Assembly: GCA_023410055.1 (NCBI GenBank)
Contig: JAEYQK010000009.1
Location: 1-44,145 of the forward strand
DNA: 44,145 nt
Origin: Acidobacteriota bacterium
GTDB taxonomy: Bacteria; Acidobacteriota; Terriglobia; Terriglobales; Acidobacteriaceae
Direction of reading: 5' to 3'
Below, one piece after another: positions 8,451 through 17,251 of this stretch. The translations under genes and the position numbers were made by a program. The notes beneath the pieces were generated by a model, which saw only the letters and a list, made by a program, of their open reading frames with translations, did no database searches and was not told the DNA's origin. The stretch's first letter is position 1, and every line of letters begins with the position of its first letter.

Positions 8451-8570
8451 TACTGGTGCGCTACCCGTTCCATCGAGGCGCCAGGAACTGGCGTCCCGGG
8501 ATGTCGAACAAGTTTGAGCAGGCCGGAAGCCGGTGAGAAGCCGGGTGCAGACGGCCAAGAGTAGAGAACA

Positions 8571-9110
8571 ATGTCGAGAATCGGAAAAAAACCAATTGCG
8601 CTGCCGACAGGGGTGAAGTTCAGCTTGACCGGCAACGTCGTGACGGTGCAGGGTCCTAAGGGCAAGTTGGACACCGTTGTTCCTTCAGGGATCACGGTCG
8701 AGCAGGCAGACGGCCACATTGTAGCCAAACGCCAAGACGACAGCCAGGCCGCATTGCACGGTCTGACGCGCGCGTTGCTGAACAATGCGGTCGAAGGCGT
8801 GACAAAGGGTTTTACGCGCGAGCTTGAAATCGTTGGAATCGGGTATCGTGCCGAGATGAAGGGCAAAGGCATCGTGGTTTTCAGCCTTGGCTACTCGCAC
8901 CCGATTGAGTACCCGCTGCCTACCGGGATTGATTGCGCTGTCGATCCGAAGCAGACCCGGCTCACGCTCACCGGCATCGATCGCCAGAAGATCGGCCAAG
9001 TTGCTGCTGAAATGCGTTCCTTGCGTCCGCCTGATCCGTACAAGAACAAAGGCGTCCGCTACGTTGGCGAGAAGCTGAAGAAGAAGGTCGGAAAGACAGG
9101 CGCGAAGTAG
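8571..9110 (+). CDS. rplF: 50S ribosomal protein L6
   Basis: L6 lies near the factor-binding stalk base of the 50S subunit. The 179-residue product starts MSRIGKKPIALPTGV and contains both duplicated L6 domains, ending with the signature PPDPYKNKGVRYVGEKLKKK. The purine-rich AGAGTAGAGA before ATG 8571 is the likely ribosome-binding region. A 120-nt non-coding gap separates it from rpsH, with no repeat I can assign confidently. Confidence 0.97.
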   Translation: MSRIGKKPIALPTGVKFSLTGNVVTVQGPKGKLDTVVPSGITVEQADGHIVAKRQDDSQAALHGLTRALLNNAVEGVTKGFTRELEIVGIGYRAEMKGKGIVVFSLGYSHPIEYPLPTGIDCAVDPKQTRLTLTGIDRQKIGQVAAEMRSLRPPDPYKNKGVRYVGEKLKKKVGKTGAK

Positions 9111-9192
9111 GCGCGAAGCACTTACAACAGAGGCGCGACGGCAGAATGAGCGGCGCTGCCCGGTATAGAAACCCGGGAGAAGGAAGTAAACA

Positions 9193-9558
9193 ATGTTGAG
9201 CAAGACATCGAAAGACGCAACGCGGCAGAAGGTTCACACCCGTATCCGCAAGAAGCTGCATGGAACTTCGGAGCGTCCACGCTTGAGCGTGTTTCGCTCG
9301 GTAAGCAATATTTCAGTGCAGGTGATTGATGACAGCAAAGGCGTAACGCTTGTTTCAGCGACGACGCTGGAGGGCCGCAAGCAGGGCAAGAAGCAGGGCG
9401 GCAATCTTGCGGCTGCCAAAGATATTGGCAAACTGATCGCGCAACGCGCCAAGGATAAGGGAATCAAGAAGGTCGTGTTTGATCGTGGCGGGTATCTATA
9501 TCATGGCCGTGTGAAGGCACTTGCCGAGGCAGCACGTGAGGCGGGACTGGAGTTCTAG
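9193..9558 (+). CDS. rplR: 50S ribosomal protein L18
   Basis: L18 binds 5S rRNA together with L5 and anchors it in the large subunit. The 121-residue product has RIRKKLHGTSERPRLSVFRS near the N-terminus and FDRGGYLYHGRVKALAEAAR near the C-terminus, both diagnostic. GGAGAAGGAAG upstream of ATG 9193 is a strong Shine-Dalgarno region. It is separated from rplF by 82 nt and from rpsE by 47 nt. Confidence 0.97.
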   Translation: MLSKTSKDATRQKVHTRIRKKLHGTSERPRLSVFRSVSNISVQVIDDSKGVTLVSATTLEGRKQGKKQGGNLAAAKDIGKLIAQRAKDKGIKKVVFDRGGYLYHGRVKALAEAAREAGLEF

Positions 9559-9605
9559 AGAACTCCCAACGAGTTATTAGATTTTTAGACTGAATCGAGA
9601 GTGCA

Positions 9606-10115
9606 ATGGCAACAACGAAAAGAAAGCTCGACGCAGGCGATTACCAGTTGAAGGACCAGGTGGTCGCGATCAACCGTGTGACGAAGGTGGTAAAGGGAGG
9701 CAAGAATCTCTCGTTCGCCGCACTGGTGGTCGTTGGTGATCCGACGGCGGCCGTGGTCGGCTATGGCTCCGGCAAGGCAAAGGAAGTCCCGCAGGCGATT
9801 CGTAAAGGGATCGAGTCGGCGAAGAAGAACCTGGTGAAAGTCAACTTGACTCAGACCTCGGTTCCTCATACGGTGCTTGGCCGATACGGTTCGGGTATGG
9901 TCCTGCTGAAACCGGCTCCTGAAGGTACAGGCGTCATCGCCGGCGGTGCGGTGCGCGCCGTGATGACCTCGGCAGGCATACAGAACGTGCTGACGAAGTC
10001 GATCGGAACCACAAACCCGCACAATGTTATAAAGGCTACCTTCGACGCGTTAAAAAAGTTGCGCGATAAGAACGAAGTTGCTGCGACTCGTGGCAAAGCG
10101 GTGGAGGAACTGTAA
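9606..10115 (+). CDS. rpsE: 30S ribosomal protein S5
   Basis: S5 affects translational fidelity and forms part of the mRNA entry site with S3 and S4. The 169-residue product has the double-stranded RNA-binding-like N-domain (VVAINRVTKVVKGGKNLSFA) and the C-domain with GSGMVLLKPAPEGTGVIAGG. GAGAG precedes ATG 9606. Only four bases separate its stop from rpmD, so the last codons include the rpmD Shine-Dalgarno (GGAGG). Confidence 0.97.
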   Translation: MATTKRKLDAGDYQLKDQVVAINRVTKVVKGGKNLSFAALVVVGDPTAAVVGYGSGKAKEVPQAIRKGIESAKKNLVKVNLTQTSVPHTVLGRYGSGMVLLKPAPEGTGVIAGGAVRAVMTSAGIQNVLTKSIGTTNPHNVIKATFDALKKLRDKNEVAATRGKAVEEL

Positions 10116-10119
10116 TACA

Positions 10120-10314
10120 ATGGCGAATAGCACATCCAAGAAGACGATCCAGTTGAAGTGGGTGCGTTCGGCCATCCAGGCCCCGGTCAAGCACAAGCTT
10201 GTGATTAAGGGACTGGGCTTCACGCGCCTGAATCAAGTCATCGAGCGGGAAGATACGCCATCGATTCGCGGCATGGTTAAGAAGGTGCCGCACTTGGTAA
10301 AGATCGTAGAGTAA
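10120..10314 (+). CDS. rpmD: 50S ribosomal protein L30
   Basis: L30 is a small, non-universal protein of the bacterial 50S subunit. The 64-residue product has the characteristic VRSAIQAPVKHKLVIKGLGF and the closing GMVKKVPHLVKIVE. ATG 10120 is preceded by GGAGG at about 10102-10106 inside the end of rpsE, which fixes the start; a longer reading from 10078 would lie within rpsE and is rejected. A 100-nt spacer follows before rplO. Confidence 0.96.
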   Translation: MANSTSKKTIQLKWVRSAIQAPVKHKLVIKGLGFTRLNQVIEREDTPSIRGMVKKVPHLVKIVE

Positions 10315-10414
10315 GTATCGCCGGACTGAGGTTCGGCACCTAACCGAGTCGGCGCAGAAGCGTCGGCGGCAAAACGTACGGACGCCGTGGCGACCAGTGC
10401 GTAGGAAAAGAAAA

Positions 10415-10906
10415 ATGAATCTATCTAGTATCAGAGCACCGAAGAACTCGTCTGAGAAACGGAAGCGCGTTGGGCGCGGTATGGGGTCAGGCATGGGTAA
10501 GACCTCGACACGCGGACACAAGGGACAAGGCTCCCGCTCCGGTTCAAGCTTGATGCGTGGTTTCGAAGGCGGTCAGATGCCGCTGCATCGCCGTATGCCG
10601 AAGCGAGGTTTCTTCAACATCTTCCGCGTGGAGTACACGGTTGTGAACCTGAACAGCCTGGGCGATATCGCTGAAAAGACGATCACGCCCGACGTTCTGC
10701 GCAAGGCCGGGTTGGTTAGCGATAAGCGCGCACTAATTAAGATATTGGGGGATGGCGAACTGAAGAACGCCATCACGGTGCAGGCACATAAGTTCTCGAA
10801 GTCCGCGCAGGAAAAGATCGAGAAGGCGGGAGGCAAAGCTGAAATCATTCAGCTGCACAAGACCGCCGAGCACACGCAGACGAAGAAAGCCAAAAGCAAG
10901 AAGTAG
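10415..10906 (+). CDS. rplO: 50S ribosomal protein L15
   Basis: L15 is a late-assembly protein of the large subunit with a long basic N-terminal arm. The 163-residue product has the Gly/Arg-rich arm KRVGRGMGSGMGKTSTRGHK followed by GFEGGQMPLHRRMPKRGF, and a globular C-domain. ATG 10415 (MNLSSIRAPKNS) has GGAAAAGA upstream; GTG 10397 would add six basic residues and is less likely. It is 38 nt from secY. Confidence 0.96.
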   Translation: MNLSSIRAPKNSSEKRKRVGRGMGSGMGKTSTRGHKGQGSRSGSSLMRGFEGGQMPLHRRMPKRGFFNIFRVEYTVVNLNSLGDIAEKTITPDVLRKAGLVSDKRALIKILGDGELKNAITVQAHKFSKSAQEKIEKAGGKAEIIQLHKTAEHTQTKKAKSKK

Positions 10907-10944
10907 TTCGCTGAAAGGCAGTAAACGAGGTTCCAAGCCCTAAT

Positions 10945-12354
10945 ATGTTTGAAAAACTGGCCAACGTATTCCGCATCCCGGACTTGCGCAAGCGTATTCT
11001 CTTCACGCTAGCAATGCTGGCCGTATATCGTCTCGGTGGGCACATTCCGACGCCCGGAATCAACTCGAAATTGCTGGAGCAGTTCTTCCAGCAGCAGGCG
11101 GGTGGAAGCATTCTGGGGTTCATCGATCTGTTCAGTGGTGGGCAACTCCGTCGCTTGACGATCTTTGCGCTGGGCATCATGCCCTACATCACGGCCTCCA
11201 TCATCCTGCAATTGCTCACGGTTGTTTATGAGCCATTGGCTAAGCTACAGAAGGAAGGCGAACTGGGGCGCAAGAAGATCACCCAGTGGACTCGGTATTT
11301 GACGGTTGTTCTCAGTGCAGTGCAGTCCCTAGGGATCGCTCTGACGCTGCAACGTTCGACTCTGCAGGGTGGCGAAGCTTTCGTTACGAGTCCTGGTTGG
11401 GGATTCATTCTGATGACGATCATCACGCTGACTGCGGGTAGCGCGTTCATCATGTGGCTGGGCGAGCAGATTACCGAGCGCGGAGTCGGCAATGGTATGT
11501 CGCTCTTAATTTTCGCGGGCATTGTAGTTGGCCTGCCACGAGCGGTGCTGGATCTCGTCGACAAGGCCAAGAACGCTGCTTGGGGCGCTTTCACGGTCCC
11601 CGCGATGGTTATTCTAGTTGCGCTGATGATCGTGGTAGTCGCGTTCATTGTCTTCGTCGAGCGAAGTGAGCGCCGGATTCCAGTTCAGTATGCTAAGCGA
11701 GTCGTCGGTCGCAAAGTGATGGGCGGCCAGAGCACTCACCTGCCACTGCGCGTGAACTCCGGCGGCGTTATGCCGGTTATTTTCGCCTCTTCCATCTTGA
11801 CCTTGCCGCAGACGCTGGCTGTTCTTCCTTGGGCTCAAAACAGCAAGTTTTTCAAGGCAGTGCTGGACGGAATCAAGTGGGGCGAACCCGCGTATACTCT
11901 GCTCTACGCAGTCGGTATCATTTTCTTCGCCTACTTCTACGTATCAATCGTCTTCAACCCCAATGAGGTTGCAGACAACATGCGGAAGTACGGCGGTTTC
12001 GTTCCGGGTATTCGGCCTGGCGCGAGGACCGCAGAGTTCATCAACTCCATTCTGACCAGAATTACGTTGGTAGGTGCACTCTACTTGATCATCATCAGCT
12101 TCATCCCCGAGTGGATGATCGCTGGCATGAAGTTGAACCACCTGCCTCTGATCGGAACCTTTTTCGAAAGAGTCCTGCCGAATTGGGTTACCAGTGGTCT
12201 TGGCGTGAACTTCTACTTCGGCGGTACATCCCTGCTGATCGTTGTTGGCGTTGCAATGGACACGGTCCAGCAAATCGAGGCGCAGCTGATCATGCGCCAT
12301 TATGAAGGATTTACTCCCCGCAGCGGACGCATTCGCGGCCGCCGCGCCTGGTAA
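10945..12354 (+). CDS. secY: Protein translocase subunit SecY
   Basis: SecY is the channel of the Sec translocon in the inner membrane and works with SecE, SecG and SecA. The 469-residue product has ten hydrophobic segments, typical family blocks such as GGHIPTPGIN and ALGIMPYITASIILQLL, and the cytoplasmic-loop region SERRIPVQYAKR, which is important for ribosome and SecA binding. It ends GRIRGRRAW. Its stop overlaps the adk Shine-Dalgarno. Placement after rplO is the standard spc arrangement. Confidence 0.98.
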   Translation: MFEKLANVFRIPDLRKRILFTLAMLAVYRLGGHIPTPGINSKLLEQFFQQQAGGSILGFIDLFSGGQLRRLTIFALGIMPYITASIILQLLTVVYEPLAKLQKEGELGRKKITQWTRYLTVVLSAVQSLGIALTLQRSTLQGGEAFVTSPGWGFILMTIITLTAGSAFIMWLGEQITERGVGNGMSLLIFAGIVVGLPRAVLDLVDKAKNAAWGAFTVPAMVILVALMIVVVAFIVFVERSERRIPVQYAKRVVGRKVMGGQSTHLPLRVNSGGVMPVIFASSILTLPQTLAVLPWAQNSKFFKAVLDGIKWGEPAYTLLYAVGIIFFAYFYVSIVFNPNEVADNMRKYGGFVPGIRPGARTAEFINSILTRITLVGALYLIIISFIPEWMIAGMKLNHLPLIGTFFERVLPNWVTSGLGVNFYFGGTSLLIVVGVAMDTVQQIEAQLIMRHYEGFTPRSGRIRGRRAW

Positions 12355-12360
12355 GGAACT

Positions 12361-13077
12361 ATGAGCGCCGCCACAGCAGATGCGAAGGCAAAGAACATCG
12401 GGCCCCTGATTTTGCTAGGTCCTCCGGGAGCCGGTAAAGGGACTCAGGCGAAGAGAATTGCCGAGGCTTACGCCATTCCTCAGGTATCGACTGGTGACAT
12501 CCTGCGCGCTAATGTGGCCACAGGTACAGAGCTCGGGAAGCAAGCAAAGGTAATCATGGAGCGAGGGGAATTAGTTCCAGACAGCCTAGTTTGTGACATG
12601 GTAGCCTCTCGCCTGATGGAAGCAGATTGTGCGCGTGGTTTCATTCTGGACGGGTTTCCGCGCACGGTCGCGCAGGCCGAGTGGCTAGACGACTTTCTCG
12701 AAGGCAAGGTTTTTGAGAAACAGCCGTGCTCCAAGGTGCCGCCGATTGTGATCGATTTCGTTGTCGACTATAATAGTCTATTGCGACGGTTAACCGGACG
12801 ACGTTCCTGTCCCACCTGCGGACGGATATACAACATACATTTTCAGCCCTCAAAGGTCGTCGGCGTTTGCGATGTTGACGGCGCTACGCTAGTTACTCGC
12901 AAGGACGATGACGAGAAAGTTGTTTCCGAACGGTTGAAAGAGTACGAGCGGAAGACGCTGCCGCTAGCGCATTACTACCGGAGCAAGGGACGGCTGAAAT
13001 CGGTGGACGGTGATCGGGACATGGCCGTAGTAGCGGCAGAAGCCTTGGAAATATTAGAGAATGGCAATCGTTTGTAA
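12361..13077 (+). CDS. adk: Adenylate kinase, Cys-Cys-Cys-Asp LID type
   Basis: Adenylate kinase interconverts ATP plus AMP with two ADP in the cytoplasm. The P-loop GPPGAGKGT is at residues 20-28, followed by STGDILR and the DGFPRTVAQAE segment. The LID is long and carries C150, C153, C170 and D173, a probable structural zinc site of the CCCD kind. At 238 residues it is about 20 longer than usual, through an N-terminal extension (residues 1-13) and an insert before the LID. AAGGA at the secY stop serves ATG 12361; its 3' end overlaps map by 17 nt. Confidence 0.97.
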   Translation: MSAATADAKAKNIGPLILLGPPGAGKGTQAKRIAEAYAIPQVSTGDILRANVATGTELGKQAKVIMERGELVPDSLVCDMVASRLMEADCARGFILDGFPRTVAQAEWLDDFLEGKVFEKQPCSKVPPIVIDFVVDYNSLLRRLTGRRSCPTCGRIYNIHFQPSKVVGVCDVDGATLVTRKDDDEKVVSERLKEYERKTLPLAHYYRSKGRLKSVDGDRDMAVVAAEALEILENGNRL

Positions 13078-13813
13078 GTCCCCGGCTGAAATCGAAAAGA
13101 TGCGCCGGGCCGGCCATATCGTCCGTGAAGTGCTGGATGCTCTTCGGGAAGCGGTAAAGCCGGGGATCACAACTATGGATCTGGAGCGGATCGCCGAGAA
13201 GCTAATTCGCGATTCCGGAGCTAAGCCTGCGTTTAAGGGGTATTACGATTATCCCTGCGTGTTGTGCACGTCGATCAATCAGGAAATCGTCCACGGTATT
13301 CCTTCGGAGAAGCGGATGCTCAAGGACGGAGATATTGTCTCGATTGATTGTGGCACGGTTCTGGACGGGTACTATGGTGATGCGGCGGTTACCGTTCCTG
13401 TAGGGGGCGAATTGACGCCCGAGTTGGCGAGGCTTCTGAAGGTAACCGAAGAGTCGCTGTACAAAGGAATCGCGGCGGCGAACGTCGGTGCGACTCTGGG
13501 CGATGTGGGAGCTGCCGTTCAGCAGTGGGTTGAGGCTGCGGGATTCAGTGTGGTGCGTGAGTTCGTAGGTCACGGGATCGGTACCAGGTTGCACGAGGAT
13601 CCGCAGGTTCCGAACTATGGAACTCAAGGACACGGGCCGCGATTGCGCGAGGGGATGGTTCTGGCGATTGAGCCTATGGTGAACGCCGGTGGTCCTGCCT
13701 CGAGATTGCTAGCAGATAAGTGGACCGCCGTTACTGAAGACGGCAGCTATAGTGCGCACTTCGAGCATTGTGTGGCTGTAACGAGCGATGGTCCTGTGAT
13801 TTTGACGCAGTAA
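13061..13813 (+). CDS. map: Methionine aminopeptidase, type I
   Basis: This enzyme removes the initiator methionine from nascent proteins. The 250-residue product has the five metal ligands expected of the pita-bread fold: D96 and D107 (SIDCGTVLDGYYGDAAVT), H171 (GHGIG), E204 (AIEPMV) and E235 (FEHCVAV). There is no N-terminal SH3-like extension, so it is the short type Ia form. The start overlaps the end of adk by 17 nt, implying coupled translation. infA follows 30 nt after the stop. Confidence 0.97.
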   Translation: MAIVCKSPAEIEKMRRAGHIVREVLDALREAVKPGITTMDLERIAEKLIRDSGAKPAFKGYYDYPCVLCTSINQEIVHGIPSEKRMLKDGDIVSIDCGTVLDGYYGDAAVTVPVGGELTPELARLLKVTEESLYKGIAAANVGATLGDVGAAVQQWVEAAGFSVVREFVGHGIGTRLHEDPQVPNYGTQGHGPRLREGMVLAIEPMVNAGGPASRLLADKWTAVTEDGSYSAHFEHCVAVTSDGPVILTQ

Positions 13814-13843
13814 TCGACATAAGGTTTGGTAGCAAGGGAGTGC

Positions 13844-14062
13844 ATGAGCAAGGAAGACGCGATTGAAGTGATGGCAGTGGTTGAAGAGCCCCTGCCCAAT
13901 GCAATGTTCAAAGTGAAGCTGGAGAATGGCCACCAAGTCCTGGCGCATGTATCCGGCAAAATGCGCAAGAACTTCATTCGTATCCTTCCCGGCGACCGGG
14001 TCGCGGTGGAACTCTCGCCGTATGATCTGAATCGCGGTCGGATCGTGTACAGGTATAAGTAG
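13844..14062 (+). CDS. infA: Translation initiation factor IF-1
   Basis: IF-1 binds the 30S A site during initiation. Read from ATG 13844 the product is exactly 72 residues, the family norm, and contains the OB-fold blocks EVMAVVEEPLPNAMFKVKLE, GHQVLAHVSGKMRKNFI and ILPGDRVAVELSPYDLNRGR. AAGGGAG at 13834-13840 is an excellent Shine-Dalgarno for this ATG, so the earlier TTG at 13826 is rejected. Confidence 0.97.
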   Translation: MSKEDAIEVMAVVEEPLPNAMFKVKLENGHQVLAHVSGKMRKNFIRILPGDRVAVELSPYDLNRGRIVYRYK

Positions 14063-14133
14063 GACGGGAAGGCGCGGTTTTAACTGAGCCAGCAAGAACC
14101 GCATCAATTGGGGTAGTAGCTCCAGAGGTCGAA

Positions 14134-14247
14134 ATGAAAGTACGGGCATCGGTAAAGAAGATTTGTGATAAGTGCAAGGTCATCCGCCGCCACGGGGTGG
14201 TGCGAGTGATTTGCGAGAACTCTAAGCATAAGCAGCGTCAAGGGTAG
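14134..14247 (+). CDS. rpmJ: 50S ribosomal protein L36, zinc-binding
   Basis: L36 is the smallest large-subunit protein. The reading frame ATG 14134 to TAG 14245-14247 gives 37 residues, the usual length, beginning MKVRASVKKICDKCKVIRRH. The zinc ligands C11, C14, C27 and H32 are all present, so this is the C+ form. AGAGG lies eight bases upstream of the ATG. It sits in its usual place between infA and rpsM, 9 nt before the latter. Confidence 0.97.
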   Translation: MKVRASVKKICDKCKVIRRHGVVRVICENSKHKQRQG

Positions 14248-14256
14248 AGGTAGCTA

Positions 14257-14643
14257 ATGGCACGTATTGCAGGCGTAGATTTGCCGCGCAACAAGCACAC
14301 GAAGATTGCGCTGACTTATATCTATGGTATCGGGCACCCTCGTGCCGCAAGCATTCTGGCTTCAGCGAATGTTGACGGCGATAAGAAGGTGCAGGACTTG
14401 AGCGAGGACGAGGTCAATCGTATTCGTCAGGTTATCGAGAATGAAAGCTTGGTCGAAGGCGACCTGCGCAAAGAAATCTCGATGCACATCAAGCGGCTGA
14501 TTGAGATCGGCTCGTATCGTGGATATCGTCATCGTCGCAGCCTTCCTGTTCGCGGCCAGCGTACCCACACGAACGCGCGTACCCGCAAGGGACCGCGTAA
14601 GGGTACAGTTGCTAACAAGAAGAAGGCGGCAGCGAAGACATAA
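14257..14643 (+). CDS. rpsM: 30S ribosomal protein S13
   Basis: S13 lies in the 30S head and contacts the 50S subunit and P-site tRNA. The 128-residue product starts MARIAGVDLPRNKHTKIALT and contains the helix-two-turn-helix region and the signature GSYRGYRHRRSLPVRGQRTH, ending in a basic tail (RTRKGPRKG, then KKKAAAKT). GAGGT seven bases upstream supports ATG 14257. An 87-nt spacer with GAGAACTGA-like repeats follows. Confidence 0.97.
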   Translation: MARIAGVDLPRNKHTKIALTYIYGIGHPRAASILASANVDGDKKVQDLSEDEVNRIRQVIENESLVEGDLRKEISMHIKRLIEIGSYRGYRHRRSLPVRGQRTHTNARTRKGPRKGTVANKKKAAAKT

Positions 14644-14645
14644 GA

Positions 14646-14727
14646 ACAGTTCCCAGTGGCCAGTTCTCACTCTCAGCTTAAGGCTGGGATGAGGCTGGGA
14701 CGGGTAGAACAGAGAACCGAGAACTGA
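14646..14727. repeat. GAGAACTGA-type repeats before rpsK (inverted pair)
   Basis: The rpsM-rpsK spacer contains CAGTTCCCAGTGGCCAGTTCTC at its left end, split by a few variant bases, and AGAACAGAGAACCGAGAACTG at its right end. These are inverted versions of the same short unit, so they can pair. The right end stops only three bases before the rpsK ATG (14731). Related units occur at 5045-5077 and 17118-17234. Confidence 0.6.
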
Positions 14728-14730
14728 AAA

Positions 14731-15156
<426 letters not shown>

Positions 15157-15266
15157 TGAGTTAGCTTTTGGGATGTTGTCTGGCGAGATTCAAAGTCGTC
15201 AGCCACCAACCAGCAACTCGTCAATCGGGAAGACAAGGCCGCCAAGCCTCGTAAACCGATTTTAGC

Positions 15267-15281
15267 CGGGCAGATCGCCCG
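15267..15281 (+). promoter_or_regulatory. Small hairpin just upstream of the rpsD ribosome-binding site
   Basis: CGGGC (15267-15271) pairs perfectly with GCCCG (15277-15281) across a five-base loop. It ends three bases before AAGGAGAAGG, the rpsD Shine-Dalgarno. S4 represses its own operon through leader RNA in several bacteria, so this might be part of a regulatory leader, but a five-pair stem also arises by chance. Confidence 0.3.
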
Positions 15282-15297
15282 TCAAGGAGAAGGTCAC

Positions 15298-15927
15298 TTG
15301 GCACGTTATAAAGATGCAGTATGCCGACTATGCCGCCGAGAAGGAATGAAGCTGTTCCTGAAGGGGCCAAAGTGCTTTACGGATAAGTGTCCGGTCGAGA
15401 AGCGTAACTACGCTCCCGGACAGCATGGCAAGGATCGCCGCGCCAAAATCGTCGGATATGGCCTACAGCTTCGCGAAAAGCAGAAGGCGAAGCGCATGTA
15501 CTTCACCCTCGAAGGCCAATTCCGCAATTACTACGAAGTCGCTTCGAACGCGCCCGGCGTTACTGGCGAAGTTCTGTTGCAGCAGCTTGAGCGACGCCTC
15601 GATAACGTTGTCTTCCGCCTCGGATTCGGCATCAGTCGCCGTCAAGCGCGCCAGGTTGTTCGCCACGGCCATGTGACGGTCAATGGCCGCAAGGTCAATA
15701 TCCCTTCGTTCCAGGTTCGCGTCGGCGATGAAGTTCAGATCAAGGAAGCGAGCCGCAAACTCGCGATCTTGGAGTCGTCGAAGGAGTTCCACAGCCATCA
15801 GCCTGCTCCGGCATGGTTGGAAGTTGATCGCGATAACTATCGCGGACGAGTACTGGCACTTCCCAAGCGCGAAGATATCAATTTGCCGATCAACGAACAA
15901 CTGATCGTCGAACTGTACAGCAAATAG
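15298..15927 (+). CDS. rpsD: 30S ribosomal protein S4, zinc-binding form
   Basis: S4 initiates 30S assembly and shapes the mRNA entry pore. The 209-residue product has the four N-terminal cysteines of the C+ form (C9, C12, C26, C31), then the S4 RNA-binding domain FRLGFGISRRQARQVVRHGH. The start codon is TTG 15298, supported by AAGGAGAAGG six to fifteen bases upstream and by the family N-terminus (M)ARYKDAVCRLCRR. Gaps of about 140 nt lie on both sides. Confidence 0.97.
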   Translation: MARYKDAVCRLCRREGMKLFLKGPKCFTDKCPVEKRNYAPGQHGKDRRAKIVGYGLQLREKQKAKRMYFTLEGQFRNYYEVASNAPGVTGEVLLQQLERRLDNVVFRLGFGISRRQARQVVRHGHVTVNGRKVNIPSFQVRVGDEVQIKEASRKLAILESSKEFHSHQPAPAWLEVDRDNYRGRVLALPKREDINLPINEQLIVELYSK

Positions 15928-15941
15928 TAGGTTTGTGTAGA

Positions 15942-16042
15942 GAAGGGGCTATCCCCTTCCTAACGAATTCAGGTCTCGGCCCGCTTCTAGCGCCCGAACA
16001 GCCTTGGCAACGACAACCTATCTGGGCCGACAGGTTGTTGCC
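15942..16042 (+). promoter_or_regulatory. Two hairpins in the rpsD-rpoA spacer
   Basis: GAAGGGG (15942-15948) pairs perfectly with CCCCTTC (15953-15959) over a four-base loop; no T-run follows, so it is a weak terminator or a processing/stability hairpin. A second structure pairs GGCAAC...AACCT (16006-16019) with AGGTTGTTGCC (16032-16042), with a three-base bulge. Its 3' arm ends 29 nt before the rpoA ATG. Function is unknown; either could tune the rpsD to rpoA ratio. Confidence 0.45.
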
Positions 16043-16071
16043 TTGAGTCACAGGGCCGGAAGGAGAATGGA

Positions 16072-17115
16072 ATGACTACACTTTGGAAGGGTTTCCAGAA
16101 ACCGAAGCGCCTCGCCGTTGACACTGAGACGCTCACAGAAAAGTACGGACGCTTCTGGGCGCAGCCGTTCGAGCGTGGTTTTGGTACTACAATCGGCAAC
16201 GCTCTTCGCCGCGTACTGCTGTCTTCTATCGAAGGTGCAGCCGTTACCGCCGTCAAGATTGAGGGCGTGCTGCATGAGTTCCAGTCGATCCCCGGCGTTG
16301 TTGAGGACGCGACGGACATCATCCTTAACCTCAAGCAGATCCCGTTTAAGCTCAACGGCGAAGGGCCGAAGGCCATTTACCTGCGCGCTGAGCAGCCGGG
16401 AGTAGTGACTTCGGGCATGATCGAAGCCGATGCGGACGTGGAGGTTCTGGATAAGGACGTCTACATAGCCACTGTCAGCGAGGGCGGCAAGCTTGACATG
16501 GAGATGCGTCTGAAGCGCGGTCGTGGATACGTATCCGCGGATAAGAACTTCGACGAAGATCTTGGCCTCGGATTCATTCCAATCGACTCCGTTCATTCGC
16601 CGGTGCGTAAGGTCAACTATACAGTCGAAGCCGCACGTTTGGGACAGATTACCGACTACGACAAGCTGGAACTGGAAGTCTGGACGAACGGCTCGGTGAT
16701 CCCTGCGGATGCAATTGGCCTGTCTGCGAAGCTGTTGAAAGACCACATGTCCATCTTCGTCAATTTCGAAGAGGAGATTGAGGTTCCGGTCGGTGGAGAT
16801 GATCGCGGCAAGCCCGAAATTAAGAATGAGAACCTGAATCGTTCCGTCGAGGAGTTGGAGCTTTCGGTTCGCAGCTACAACTGCCTGAAGAACGCCAACA
16901 TTCAAACCATCGGGGAACTGGTTCAGAAGACCGAAGCCGAGATGCTGAAGACGAAGAATTTCGGGCGAAAGTCCTTGAACGAGATCAAGGAAATCCTGGC
17001 CAGTATGGGTCTTGGCCTGGGCATGAAAATCGACGAGCACGGCAATGCCGTGCCGGGCCCCAGCACGAATATCGCATCGTCGATTTCGTCGCTGCCGGGT
17101 GACGGACAGTACTAG
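16072..17115 (+). CDS. rpoA: DNA-directed RNA polymerase subunit alpha
   Basis: Alpha dimerises to nucleate RNA polymerase assembly and contacts UP elements and activators. The 347-residue product has the N-terminal domain (FERGFGTTIGNALRRVLLSS and the loop LHEFQSIPGVVEDATDIILN) and the C-terminal domain with two helix-hairpin-helix motifs (SYNCLKNANIQTIGELVQKT and FGRKSLNEIKEIL). A tail of about 30 residues ends SSISSLPGDGQY. AAGGAGA is well spaced from ATG 16072. Confidence 0.98.
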   Translation: MTTLWKGFQKPKRLAVDTETLTEKYGRFWAQPFERGFGTTIGNALRRVLLSSIEGAAVTAVKIEGVLHEFQSIPGVVEDATDIILNLKQIPFKLNGEGPKAIYLRAEQPGVVTSGMIEADADVEVLDKDVYIATVSEGGKLDMEMRLKRGRGYVSADKNFDEDLGLGFIPIDSVHSPVRKVNYTVEAARLGQITDYDKLELEVWTNGSVIPADAIGLSAKLLKDHMSIFVNFEEEIEVPVGGDDRGKPEIKNENLNRSVEELELSVRSYNCLKNANIQTIGELVQKTEAEMLKTKNFGRKSLNEIKEILASMGLGLGMKIDEHGNAVPGPSTNIASSISSLPGDGQY

Positions 17116-17117
17116 AA

Positions 17118-17234
17118 GCAGTTCCCAGTTCTCGGTTCTCAGTTGCAGGCGAGAACCGGGGACGTGGCGGACTACGAAAACGCGTCGTCAGGGTGGTTCC
17201 AGCTGAGAACTGCGAACTGACAACTGAGAACTGA
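17118..17234. repeat. Inverted GAGAACTGA repeat clusters between rpoA and rplQ
   Basis: The left cluster (17118-17146) reads as CAGTTCCCAGTTCTC and GGTTCTCAGTTGC. The right cluster (17200-17234) is its inverted counterpart: GCTGAGAACTGCGAACTGA, then CAACTGAGAACTGA. The two can pair into a long imperfect stem around a ~53-nt loop. rplQ keeps a separate Shine-Dalgarno (AAGGATAAG) after the right cluster. Confidence 0.6.
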
Positions 17235-17251
17235 AATTAAGGATAAGAATC

